64,000 nt of DNA, from the NCBI GenBank assembly GCA_021613335.1, contig JAJTWR010000254.1:819501-883500 (forward strand), given 5' to 3'. Source of the stretch: Whitmania pigra. Lineage: Eukaryota > Annelida > Clitellata > Hirudinida > Haemopidae. A program made the position numbers and the translations under genes. The notes under the pieces were generated by a model that did not search any database, was not told the DNA's origin, and saw nothing but the letters and a program-made list of their open reading frames with translations. Below are positions 53,146-64,000 of the stretch, piece by piece (position 1 is the stretch's first letter; every line of letters begins with the position of its first letter).

Positions 53146-53306
53146 CTATGAAATGCTGCTTCTACCGTATCTTTCGCATTTTCTTCTCCTCAATTTCTTT
53201 CTTCGAGTCCTCGAGACAAACAAGATGAATATCACAGTCATAATCAATGCCGGAGCAACAGAAAGGATCGCCAGATTTGTCTGGAAAATCGGCCGGGACA
53301 GATCAT
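53146..53306 (-). CDS. IGSF9: Membrane-anchor exon of the IGSF9-like gene
   Basis: The terminal coding exon reads DDLSRPIFQTN, then the hydrophobic LAILSVAPALIMTVIFILFV, then a strongly basic stop-transfer tail with RTRRKKLRRRKC and a stop at 53146. The acceptor is AACCAG just upstream. The cytoplasmic part has about 22 residues and no PDZ-binding C-terminus that I recognise. Confidence 0.85.
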
Positions 53307-55903
53307 CTGGTTTATAACCGACATGCCATAACAACTTAATCACAAAAGTATAAGTCATAATATTTTTGGTAAAGTACTAGCTATTACAAATATTATCTTT
53401 AAATATTATATATTTTATTATTCATTTTTGCAATATTAATTTTTTGGAAAATTAGAAGCACATTTTGGCGTAGGACTGATAACCGACATGCCATAACAAC
53501 TTAATCACAAAAGTATAAGTCATAATATTTTTGGTAAAGTACTAGCTATTACAAATATTATCTTTAAATATTATATATTTTATTATTCATTTTTGCAATA
53601 TTAATTTTTTGGGAAATTAGAAGCACATTTTGGCGTAGGACTAATCTATTAGCATTAAATTGATGATGTTGTACTATAACTGTAGAGTAACCAGTGGTAT
53701 CCACAAGGACTGTGCAGCTGACATTACTCGACGAGCCAAGAAAGTGCCCGTATATCATGAAGTGATACATAGTTCCTCTAGATGCCGTCGTCCATAAAAA
53801 GTTGGTCGAGTTTGAAGGCAAATTGTTCACTAGTTGCATCCATTTGCCAGCGGTACGGTAGTATATAGAATAGTGACTCAATATGTCACCAGAATTAGGG
53901 TGAATCCAGCTGAGATTTAAACCTTGAGATGTCATTTGACCTCTCAACACCAATATATGCAAATCTAAATTTAAAAGCATTGAAAATTTAAATAAGAATA
54001 ATAAATGTATGTGAAATAGCACCTAAAGAGTGAGTTGTGACTTCATCGAACGTTTGAATCGTGAATAACGTCGTCAGGCTTTCACAAGTTGAATTTCTTT
54101 GAGGTGTCTCGAAGCATATTCGCGTGTGAAACACTTCTGTAAATATTGTTTACATTGTTCACCTCGTTCGATGAGCAGTTGACCTAAATGGTGAATGCTC
54201 AAAATATCAAACGCTTTAAAATTATTACGTTAAGTTATGTTATGCCTACCATTTTTAGCAAGTTCATTCAAGTTACTTGCAGCACAAAATCATTTATGAA
54301 TCATTTAAAAGATTGATGAATTTTAGATTTAGGTCGAACAAAACTTGACTACTTTTGTTCTAGCAAATGGTTCTATATGAACTTGAATATGATGAATAGC
54401 TCATGAAGAGGTACAGGCTTCAATGGCATACAATACCATCGCCCTCGCTTGATGATCTTCACTGGTTAAGCATCACACAACAGATATCTTGCTTGCAGTT
54501 TACAATACCTACAAGTAACCTGAACATGGCTTCGCTCGCGGACTCTAACAACTTCATCGTCCTAAGGCACTACGGAGACGGATAGTTCTTGTGGACTAGA
54601 AATGATCAATTCAATCAGTATCAACTTCAGATTAATAGGAACTGTATATGTCCGCAAAGCTCGATTCCCTCTACTCATAAACATGGTCTATCGCAGGGGT
54701 CACCAAACTACGGCCCTCGACGTCATTTCATCAGGCCCACCAACGGTGCTCGAATTTGTGTGGTAAAACTTATAGAGCATGAAACGTTGTGAAGCACTTT
54801 ATATATTATGTTTAGAATACTTATATGCGCGGAGACGTCCTGGCAGCTATGTGTTTTAAATTTACTATTTTAAATTCGGATATGGGCGCAATAGATCTGA
54901 CATAACTATCTTTTTGCTAAAGTCTTTGATAACTTGTTTAATAAATAAATATGTCGGTTGTCTTTTTTTGTGTGCATTCCACGCTACTTGCCCATGAATA
55001 ATATGGAATACTAAACATAGTTAATCGTTATTTTCCCTAAGCTTTAGTTCTAGCTTGCAAGTATTGTACAGAATAACTATGCTGCCCGAGCTCGACATTT
55101 TGTCACTGGCCCTGTGAAAAACTTTTAAAAACGTTTGGTTACCCTTGTTCTCTCATAAGGCTAACTGTGTATCCTGTGTTGACATCTCAGCCCTCAGTCT
55201 TTTCCATTCCGTTCAGATTGCAAAACATTTCCAGAATAATCTGTTATTTTAAACTTAAGATCTTTAAATCAACTACACCACATCCAATTTTATCACTAGA
55301 TTTGCGATTTGTCGTCGCGGTAGAAAAATATTTTGAGGTTGACAAGATTTTGAAGTCATGGTTATGTGAAGGCAAGTGACAAGCCTGGCTTCTGGCACAT
55401 GTAACTCCTACAATATGTAAAGAAATCTAATGTCATCGCTAAATAGCCGAGATCATCTGATGTTGCTCAAGTTCATGAGGGAGTGGTTTAAATTTGAACC
55501 ATTATTACCTGAAGGGTGTGAGCCTCAAAGTTCCAAATCTGGATAAAAGTAATGCCGCATTTGTTAAATGTAAACTATGCAAATAAATTACTTTTTACCT
55601 TCAAAACTAATTTGATGTTTAATTTTATAGGTTATGATTTACCGAGATTTATGTTGTTCAGAGTTGCCTTAGTTATGTTTGTATGTTGCGCCAGTTACGC
55701 CTGCATTCTTAAGCTTTGGTTTAGCTATTTGAATTTCAACATTGATCCTCAGGTTATTATAATGTCATATCTTTCTATGAAAGAATGCAATGTCAAAATA
55801 TTGACTTGAAAGCATAAATTCAGAAAAACATTGCATTGCATGCTCTAAAATGGTGGGTAAATAAATAACTAAATAACTAAATAAGTAAATAAATAATAAT
55901 AAT

Positions 55904-55945
<42 letters not shown>

Positions 55946-58900
55946 CAATATGTTCATTTGTAGAGAGCCACAAGCGCCAGCGTCAGTTGCTTTAATTAAG
56001 ATCATTTAAAACATAACTTGGTTAGGATGCCAGAAAGTCTTTAGTATGTTTATTTGATGGTATACTTGAGAACTATTTAAAGACAAATTGTCTATAACAG
56101 TTAATTTTTTATTTGTATTGAATTTTATTTGTATCGTAACGCAACCTTTTCTTCTGTATGTAGCTTCAGCTACGATGGAATTCACCTAATAACATATATT
56201 CCATTGGATTGCAATAGTTTTAGACATGTACATAATTTACCTTTTATTTCGGCAATAACTGTTTCACTAAACTCTTCTCGATCTAATTCATCTCTCGACT
56301 GAATCATAAACTCGTATGAATTTCCACCAATCAAGCCGTGAATGGTCACACTGAGAGTCCCGTTCGGTACAACTCTCAAGGTCTGCCAGAATCCTTTCCC
56401 CTTTTCCAGTATTCGAAACCTGACGTCATTCTAATTTAAAATAAAAAATACATTCCATTCGAGATTCACAGCTTACCAAATTACATAATTAAGTTGTCCA
56501 TCAAAACTTAGGCCTGGTAACCATGACAACTTAGCCACGTGGCCATAGGGAAAAACTTTCAAATTATAGGCACCGTGAAATTCTTTTTCTAAAAAAAAAA
56601 GATTTTAGATTTTTAAAAACTACATCCAATGGGCAAAAACGTCAGCATAGAATTAAAATATTAATTTTTATAGTCAAATTAATATAAACCACCAGAGATA
56701 GAAATGGAATTTTTTCTCGTTTAAGTGGATTAATTAATTAATCCAATAATTATTTCGTTCTGGCTCTGATCATGACCTTGAACGAATAGAATCGTCGATG
56801 CAACAGAGGTTACTATTGTGTTTGAGGCGTGGCACTCGTACATTCCTTGGTCTTCTTTTGACAAATTTTTTATGGTGATGTTTCCACCGTCCACTTTGAT
56901 TCTGCTTTTGTCCTGAAACATCAGGTCGCCGATCTGAAAACGTTCATGTTCATGGAATGAGTGATTTGAGAATATTTTAATGATTCGTGAATTAGACGAT
57001 TCTAATTGCTTCACCCACATAAGAATGCGCTTAACTCATGACACTGCATCTCATAAAACGACATTTAAATGTTTTTTTAAATTTAATGATACCTTCTTCC
57101 AAGTATTAATGGCAGGAGGATCGGCTTGCGACTCACACTTCAATTCAATTGTTTCTCCGATTCTTTTTTGAATAAAGATGGCAGGTCTCGTAATGAAATG
57201 CGGTGCCTCTGGAAACAAATTCTCCTCAAAGCTTCAAGTTATTATCTCCAAGATGATAGGATATCATCTTCAATGTCATTAACATTTTCATCGAAGGAGT
57301 AATTTAATAATAGGCGGTGTTATTATTTTACGAAATAATAAAGTCAATGCAGAAAAAAACCTTTTTTTTAATCAAACTCATTCCTATCACATTATCTATT
57401 TTGTTCTACTCATAAAGTTATGTTGAGGATATTAAAAATAAGACTACAATAAATACTTCAATAAATTGACCCCGAGACAACGTTTCAGATTTTCAGACGT
57501 GAGACCAATTAGATAGAAAAAAGTGCAAAGGTAATGAAAGGTACATATACATATATTTGTACAAATCCATAAAACTCTATAAGGATATGTTTTATCATAC
57601 AGACATTAATCTTCCTAAACCACTATAAATTAATATTACCTTATGTTATGCAGAACATGTACTTGATTTTGATATTTTTTTTCAAGGACTCCATTGTCTG
57701 TTTTAAACATCCAATGGATAAATTTATTTAGGGACATTGCTTCAACATTTTCTAAGAGGGCAAGGGGATAAACCCTCTCACAACATGAGGAGATGACCAA
57801 TTCATTGCTTTTAAAGTCAGGGGGCCGTTTCCCTCACCCCTACTCCCCCAGAAGTTTTTGGCAGCAAGGATGTCCGCTTCTCCATCAGCAAGGAACGATA
57901 TTCGGAAAGTTTTGTTGGTCGTGAATTGTGAAGCACTGTATTGTCGACATCTTTGTGCTCAGCCATTCTAAGTTTTTTCTTGCTGGGTCAAAAACAGACT
58001 TCTCGTAGACTATGACGTCGGCCTCCTTTTTCCATCCTGAAATGGTGTTTGCTGAAAAACCATGGTGACGACTAAGGTCTGCTGGTTTTGTTCCTTTTTC
58101 TAGCTGCAGTATGATTTCAAATTTTTCTCTATTGATTGATTATCCAGTTTTCTCTTAACACTTCCAGACATTTTTAGAGCGAAAAAAATAAACAGAATAG
58201 CTAGAATAGCGGATATGCCTAGGACAAAAAAAAAGAGTGAAGAATCAACATAACCGTGTAAATTTGGGGGTTGCACTTTAAAGTCGGCTATCATCAAGGG
58301 GTCGAGATAACTGATTTAAAGTGGCGAATTTTAACCTTTTAAACCTAATAAGGTTTCGGCGACATAAAAACTGCCAAACCTTCGACTTAACCGAGATCGA
58401 GATAAGTGGGTTCCACTGTATTTTAATGAGAATTTATACACACAAAAAAACACTCCATAAAAAAAACAAATAAAAAAAATTAGAATTTTATTAAATTCTC
58501 AAATTTAAAGATTAAATTGTTATTTGAATTTGGAATTTCTGATTTCTATGATTTCTATTGTTGTTGCTTTTAATCATTTTGTGGGCGTTGTTTATATAAA
58601 ACATCAATCAAAACTCGAACAATCATATAAACATTCATTTTTATATATAAGTTTAATTTTATAATGGCATAAAATAAAGTATCATGCTTTTGCATGGATT
58701 TAACACAATTAAATGTATTAATTAATAAATAGCTGATGTGAAAAATTTGCTATTTGGTAAATAGAATCACTATGAAATGTGCTTGGAAGCATTTGTTTAC
58801 CTTTTACTAAAACTTGAATTGGACTGGACGGTCTTCCAGGACCGATGGAAGAAAAGGGCAGACAGGAATAATTTCCACCGTCTGAGTGGAAAATCTCATC

Positions 58901-61743
58901 AAACATCAAAGATCCTGACGTAGATAACCGCACCCTTGAAGAAAACTCAACAATCGCTTCGTTCTTCGTCCAAAGAGTTTTCCTAATCGGTGGATTGGCG
59001 TCCACAGGACATCCGAGTTCCACTTTCATTCCTCGTATCGCGTATTTTGTCGAAGCCATATTCAACGTTTTGGGAAGGTCTTGATAAAATGAATAACGTT
59101 AAAAACGATCCCCAGGATCAGGAGGCATCACAAAGTTTAACGAACATGTAACATTAAGAAAGGCTTGCGCACTCGTAACAGGTTCAAGGCCATTTGAAGG
59201 CTGACACTTGTACCAACCCATATCCCTTTTCAAGGCAGTAGTGATTACGAAACTGCCATCAGCATAAATTCCTGATCTTTCCAAAAGACCGGGAGTTCTT
59301 TGAACATCTTCGTTGTTAAAATACCATTGGTAAGTAATGTTTCTTGAACTTCCCTCGGCTTGACACTCTATTTTGATACGGGAACCGAGGGCTACAGTTA
59401 AGTTACGTGGGGGGATTATGATGGTAACTGTTCCTGAAAGAGTTGTCGTCCCATGTCAAGCAAATAATTCTTAAAATTTCATGCAAGATCTAATAACAAG
59501 CTAATTACAACAAAATCATATTTTTCTGATGAATTATGAACATTTCAACAAACCCGATTTGCTCTAAATTGCGTTTAGGCATGTATTTCTGTTTAAATTA
59601 GTTTTCAACAGTTTTGTCAAAGAAATTCGAAGAAAATATAAACCAAGTACGCTTTGAGTCAAAATATCCAAAAGAAATGCAAATCAAATGCGGACAGCGA
59701 AATAAGAATGAATTGACCCGCATACGTTATCTGATCATAAACCATTTTGTATCCTTTTTAAAAACACCCATGCAATAAAACAGCTGCTAATAGGGATCCC
59801 CATGCATAGTTTTTCTGTGAATATTCAAAATAATATTTTAATTCAAAAATATACAAAGCGAAGCATTGCCAAAATTTGATGATTGAAAGAGTTTTTGTTC
59901 CTATTTTGAGGGCGCCCGAAAACTTCCTAAAGCACCTCATTTTTTGTGGAATTTATTCAAGACACGCAGAGAGAGGAGTTAATGTGGGTGTGTTGGAATT
60001 TGAATTCACATCGTCTGATCTTGTCAATGAGTCTTTACTTCTTCCATTATTAGAACTAAGTGACTTGAGTTTCAAGCAAAAAAAGTGCAGTGAACATCAA
60101 ATTAAAGTCATGCAATTGTACAACCAATCCTGCATCTAAACATTTTACCTGACGTTGACCCATTCTTCCCTAAATAAGAAGAAAATATTGCCATTAAAAA
60201 CAACACAATTTTTGCTCGAAGCTTTCTTGAATCCGAATGAATTATTGCTCTTTTTTCCCTTTTCTCCTGAGATAATCGACTCACCTTCGACGTCCAATTT
60301 AATGGAATGTGAAGTCCTTCCGCTGCCGTTCTCTAGTATGCAGGTGTAAGTTCCCGCATCGCTAACGTTGAGTTGCGAAATCGTAATTTTTTTCTGTGAA
60401 ATCAAGAGTCGGCTGGTTTCTAAAACACGTAGCCCATCTTTGAGCCACGAAACGTTTGGCCTTGGTACACCGTTACCAACGCACATCAAGTCAATAGTCT
60501 CTCCGAGTTTATGATTGAGAAAACTTGGAGATGCTTCTGTCAATGTCGGAGGAGCTTTAAAATGTTTTAATAACTTCTGCAAAAAATCTATTTACCACTG
60601 ACATCACTGTAAATTATCACTTCCTTAAGTAATTAAGAAACTGCTTAATAAATTTAAATCGCTATGATGTATTGAGTCTGACTTCAAATCACATGAAACA
60701 ATATTCCTATTATTGTAATAAAAACCTAAAAGAATCTGAAACCCCATTGTCTTTGACAAACAAAAATAATAGCGTGTCATCACCTAAAACAATAAGTTCA
60801 ATCGGAGTACCCTCAACGCCTCTGCCATCGGAGCTACCAAAAAAGACAACTGAGCATTGGTATGAGCCGCTGTCCTCACTTCTGATTTGATCAATTTCTA
60901 GAGAAGTAGGGTTTAATGCTGATTTTATTCGTCCCTGTTTTAAAATGAGCCGCTTCAGGGATATGTCATGAAAAGTGCATTGAAAATGATAAATACTTGG
61001 AATGCTTCTTCTATGTGTGGAGGGAAAGCGTTGAAACGAACGAAGATTGGAACCACGATACCCGCTTTGTGCCAAGCTACAACGTGCTCAGAGGAGTTTA
61101 AAGGCACGTCGCATGGAAGCACGACATTATCGCCTATTCTCGATGTCAGTTTCTGGATTCCTTGACCTAACGAATCATGAATTTTCTTGATGCAGGCAAC
61201 TTTTCGATGAAATGCTCAGTAATAATGATACTTTATTCTATAAGGTTAGTAACAGCTTCGTAATTAATATTTTGTGGAATGTTATTTATGATTTTGAGGT
61301 TCTCCAGATAAACTTTTCACCCCCATAAATAATTCCATTCAATACAAACGTCTGAGGCAGGTCACATTGGCATTGCGAGCGTGTCAAAGACAAAATGATC
61401 GCACGATCCGCTGTGCAAACGCAGCATTCGTCTAGCAAAAAACTTCCATTAAAGCTTATTAAATTCAACCAAAAAATATATTCATTCTAATCATTGAAAC
61501 CAAAATCGAAAAGACAATTAAATTTTCGCGAAGATAAGCTTCGAAAGCCACGAATTTTAGAATCCAATTTTCGCTGGAAACGTCAGGAAAAGCGACGAGG
61601 AAGTTGATTCACGTTTATCGTAAGAGGGGGCGAATATTTCAGTGCAATTTATAATACTTTAACAATTTAAAAAAATTAATAAACTCACCAGGAAGAGAAA
61701 GAAATAAGAGAATAAAAGAAATCCATGCGAACGAATCAGTCAT
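53146..61743 (-). CDS. IGSF9: Turtle/IGSF9-like receptor (5 Ig, 2 FN3, TM)
   Basis: A neuronal adhesion receptor of the Turtle/Dasm1/IGSF9 family, which acts in dendrite and axon patterning in other animals. Minus-strand exons in order: 61743-61689, 61166-60997, 60952-60784, 60554-60285, 59433-59146, 59079-58801, 57208-57093, 56933-56777, 56588-56477, 56419-56241, 53964-53692, 53306-53146. They total 742 codons plus stop, all in frame. The start Met at 61743 opens a signal peptide (MTDSFAWISFILLFLSLP). Ig1 lies at residues 19-131, Ig2 to 221, Ig3 to 317, Ig4 to 410, Ig5 to 501, FN3-1 to 598 and FN3-2 to 689. The membrane segment is about 701-720, followed by 22 residues. Ig1 has VPIFVRFNAFPPHIE, a Turtle family signature. 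Domain count and order are those of IGSF9. The tail is far shorter than in most family members. Some introns are very short (44, 57 and 66 bp). Confidence 0.91.
53314..53642. repeat. 165-bp tandem duplication in the last IGSF9-like intron
   Basis: Copy 1 (53314-53478) and copy 2 (53479-53642) start ATAACCGACATGCCATAACA and share nearly every base; I see one difference (GGAAAATT versus GGGAAATT). Copy 1 begins eight bases from the terminal coding exon, so the intron's branch-point region is duplicated. Confidence 0.9.
54390..54690 (+). mobile_element. LINE C-terminal fragment
   Basis: In the 2.3-kb intron of the IGSF9-like gene, plus-strand frames read PSPSLDDLHWLSITQQISCL, the LHWLPVxxRI phrase near the end of L2/CR1-type ORF2, followed by a degraded tail. 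It is antisense to the host gene. A hAT terminus follows directly at 54694. Confidence 0.55.
54694..55147. mobile_element. hAT-like MITE
   Basis: The left end CAGGGGTCACCAAACTACGG and the right end, reading CAAGGGTAACCAAACGTTTT on the other strand, bound 454 bp. The G+C-rich GGCCC motifs next to each end are typical of GTF2IRD2-type hAT elements. No coding. Target duplications are unclear. Confidence 0.65.
55855..55985. repeat. (AAATAACT)n and (AAT)n array with shared flank
   Basis: A few AAATAACT-type units lead into AAT triplets (55891-55944), then ATATGTTCATTTGTAGAGAG. The same flank follows the larger array at 17280. This suggests that both arrays belong to copies of one repeat. Confidence 0.7.
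57770..58418 (-). mobile_element. Tigger/pogo transposon 5' fragment
   Basis: Located in the intron between Ig4 and Ig5. The minus-strand terminus CAGTGGAACCCACTTATCTC starts at 58418 next to a TA. A coding start at 58171 reads MSGSVKRKL, then, after a frameshift, FEIILQLEKGTKPADLSRHH and FSANTISGWKK. This is the CENP-B-type helix-turn-helix of Tigger transposases. Similarity fades near 57770. The upstream hydrophobic frame is untranslated leader, not a membrane exon. Confidence 0.8.
60784..61166 (-). CDS. IGSF9: Ig1 exons of the IGSF9-like gene
   Basis: Two exons split by a 44-bp intron (60953-60996) encode the V-type Ig1. The first gives NVVLPCDVPLNSSEHVVAWHK and VPIFVRFNAFPPHIEEAFQ. The second gives RLILKQGR and the DSGSYQCSVVFF motif with the second cysteine. 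In this family the FxxFPPHxxxxxxGR junction is conserved, which supports this exact join. Confidence 0.85.
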
Positions 61744-63400
61744 CAGCCAACATTTGTCAGCCAACTGAAATATCACAAAAAATGAAAAATACAACTGAAG
61801 GTCATTTTCAGGGCATTCATCATTTTATGACTAAGTAAAGTTGGTTTTAAAATCACTTATTCATAATTCGTACCAAAATTTCAAGTATTAAACCTTAAAA
61901 TTGTTATTGTTTATTTTAACTTCTGCATTGTCTCCTTTTCTACATTAACAGATTGGAGAGTTCTAGGTTTTAAATATTATTTTCATCTCTACAAATTAAA
62001 TTCTACTAACAAATAAATAAAAAATTCTCTCGCTGAGAGCACGATATAGGGTCACTTTCACTCAGCTATGAATTGTAGGTGGTAAAAACATTTTGCTAAA
62101 AAGTCTACTACCAAAAACTTGGATTTAACATTACGTTTTGGTGAGATATATTGCTTTTACTTAGCACAAATATCTGTTGTTTTTGCATCAATAATTTTAC
62201 GTTATCACAGGACACTTAAATTTCGAGTTCTTTGGTTAACTTTGATATTGATTCAGTTTATTATTATGGTTGTCTTAAACTTTCAATTATATTCATTTCC
62301 ACTAGTGGAAATACATCCTTTTCTGATGCTCCTTTTAGACGCTTGATTATTCTGAATTATGAGTTATTTTTATGGCATTTACGTCCAATAAATAAAATTC
62401 CAATTGTCAAATGTTTTTCTTCATTTCGTTTATGTTTACTTTTAAAAAGACTTGAGTGCAAACAAATGATTTGACAATTTTCTATAGTTGTTGGGAAAAA
62501 TCACATAAAATGAAAGCGGAGATATTTTGCTGGCCTGTCACGCATTCTTGGGAGTTTTATTTTTCATGGAGGAAAAGTTGGTACGACTTGACTTATGAGG
62601 GCGTGATTGCATGTTGCTCTGATTTAGTGGACCACGATAACATGTACCATTCGTCAGACGGGCACGCCTGAGACCACTTTGTTTCACGAGGACATGAAAT
62701 TAATAACTATTTCTTATGCGTGGCCTTACCCCGACAACGGGAATCCTAATTGAATTAAGTTAATTCATTCCATGGAATTACATGTCACTCTGGTAAATAA
62801 TGATCCATCCCATTTAAATATTTTATATTAAATATTATTAATACTATTAGTAATTATTAAAATAATAAAAGTAATATCAATTGCTGTCTGATGACAATTA
62901 CTTTATTTCAAAATTATTTTCCAAAATTTCATAAAAAAACATCTAGATATATATAAGTGGACATCAAAGAGGAGAATTGACAATAAGGACAAAATAACAT
63001 AAACATGCGAGAGGCAAAACCCTGAGACGTATAAGGTCCTGCCGCAAACATACTCTGGGCCATTTCATAACCAATTTCTGAGTCCTGTAGAAGAAGCCAG
63101 CGTCAACCTGAAAAGTTGCAGAGGAAGACATATTTCTGGCGCAGCAGGAGCATGTACCGGATTCAGAGAATGCCAATGCTTGAAAAATGGTAGCCGATGG
63201 ATGGATGAGGTAGGCATGGGAAAAGCACCGGAGATTCAAGCATGACAACTTATGCTGACAACTTATACTGATGCTAATATGTCTCTGTCCATACATTATA
63301 AAGTGATTAATGTTACTAATAGTCTAAAGTAAAGTTAGTTTTAAAAAATTTAAAAAATATACTGTATTATTATAAAAAATTCTGATGTTATTGTTTATTT
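61744..63400. other. Upstream region of the IGSF9-like gene
   Basis: Non-coding DNA 5' of the minus-strand start codon. I see no TATA box at a fixed place, no recognised exon and no clear repeat. Small open frames at 62119-62474 and 62964-63296 show no family resemblance. Confidence 0.4.
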
Positions 63401-63403
63401 TTA

Positions 63404-64000
63404 TTGTATCTGTATATTGCATCAGAAGTATCTGGCTTAGAAAGTCATAGCACATTATTCAGATTCTGGAGTGTATGTGATGAAATAAAGACATTCATGG
63501 TAAACAAAGGAAAGAATGTATGTTTCCTGGATGATGACCCATTGGTGAACGACTTGGCGTTTCTAGTCGACATAACATCCATGGCCAAGTTGAACGTCAG
63601 ACTTCAAGAAAAGGATTAGCTGGTTCCCAAGTTGTATGAACATGTGACTGGTTCTGAAGAAAATTGTACATTGCCCGGTCCTTTCGTAGAGGCCTACTGA
63701 TACAGTACAACATGAGAAGTACTCTGAATTAGTTACAAACTTGCTGATGATTTCGACGGATATGGCTGACAAACACCAGCTGGAACTCATTGACATACAG
63801 AATGACAGTGACTTGAAAACAGCTTTCGCCGAGCATGACCTGCTGAACTTTTACAGCCACTATGTGTCAAACAAATATACCAATCTCTCACAGGACGTTC
63901 ACTGCTCTGTTCGAAAGCACCTGCTGTTGTGAACAACTGTTTTCTAGAATGAAAAACACGAAATCGTAGTTATGATCTCTGCTTACAGACGAACATTTGA
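63404..64000 (+). mobile_element. hAT transposase fragment (GTF2IRD2/FAM200-type), runs off edge
   Basis: Frames broken by stops encode NDLAFLVDITSMAKLNVRLQ, then KHQLELIDIQNDSDLKTAFA and LLNFYSHYVSNKYTNLSQDV. This is the ordered middle-to-C-terminal sequence of GTF2IRD2/FAM200-like hAT transposases. It is the same superfamily as 41412-42065 but another part. The element continues beyond the window. Confidence 0.75.

Noticed and set aside
58100..58297. Alternative membrane-anchor exon of the IGSF9-like receptor
   Set aside because: The hydrophobic stretch is the leader of a Tigger transposon: terminus at 58418 and a CENP-B-type helix-turn-helix downstream.
62119..62474. Hydrophobic plus-strand frames upstream of the IGSF9-like gene
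   Set aside because: T-rich non-coding DNA often gives hydrophobic translations; no family match and no splice context.

Overview
This is genomic DNA from an invertebrate animal. It is strongly A+T-rich. Four multi-exon genes with spliceosomal introns, tRNA-like short retroposons, trinucleotide arrays and many decayed DNA transposons fill the window. All four host genes belong to animal families: network-forming collagen IV, the LL5/PHLDB cortical adaptor, an IRBIT/AHCYL protein, and a Turtle/IGSF9 neural adhesion receptor. The α2-type collagen IV and the Turtle family suggest a bilaterian-grade animal. I cannot name the phylum; tunicate or another fast-evolving invertebrate would fit.

Layout. 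Position 612-13186 (+): the last 23 exons, about 1,161 residues, of an α2-type collagen IV gene, ending in a complete NC1 domain. 13187-20680: non-coding DNA with a short inverted-repeat element, a G+C-richer unexplained patch and a compound trinucleotide array. 20681-34331 (+): a PHLDB/LL5 gene with an FHA domain, coiled coils and a C-terminal PH domain; its last intron is full of transposons. 34384-38680: repeats, including transposase fragments and a roughly 500-bp AAT array. 38681-51855 (+): a complete AHCYL-like gene of 16 coding exons (519 residues). 53146-61743 (-): a complete Turtle/IGSF9-like receptor of 12 coding exons (742 residues: signal peptide, 5 Ig, 2 FN3, membrane segment, very short tail), convergent with AHCYL. 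61744-64000: upstream DNA of that gene and a hAT transposase fragment entering from the right edge.

I rebuilt exon structures by hand from splice sites, intron phase and family similarity. All exon joins listed keep the reading frame. The genes do not form one pathway: extracellular matrix, cortical scaffold, signalling pseudo-enzyme and neuronal adhesion. Collagen IV and LL5 do act on either side of the basement membrane in other animals.

No undescribed gene system was found. The most unusual items are: four successive retroposon insertions that reuse one target sequence; hAT elements with readable 8-bp target duplications; a 180-bp foldback element; exact tandem duplications inside introns; two GC-AG introns in the collagen gene; a 7-nt terminal coding exon in AHCYL with one catalytic-site change; and a Turtle-like receptor with a 22-residue cytoplasmic tail.
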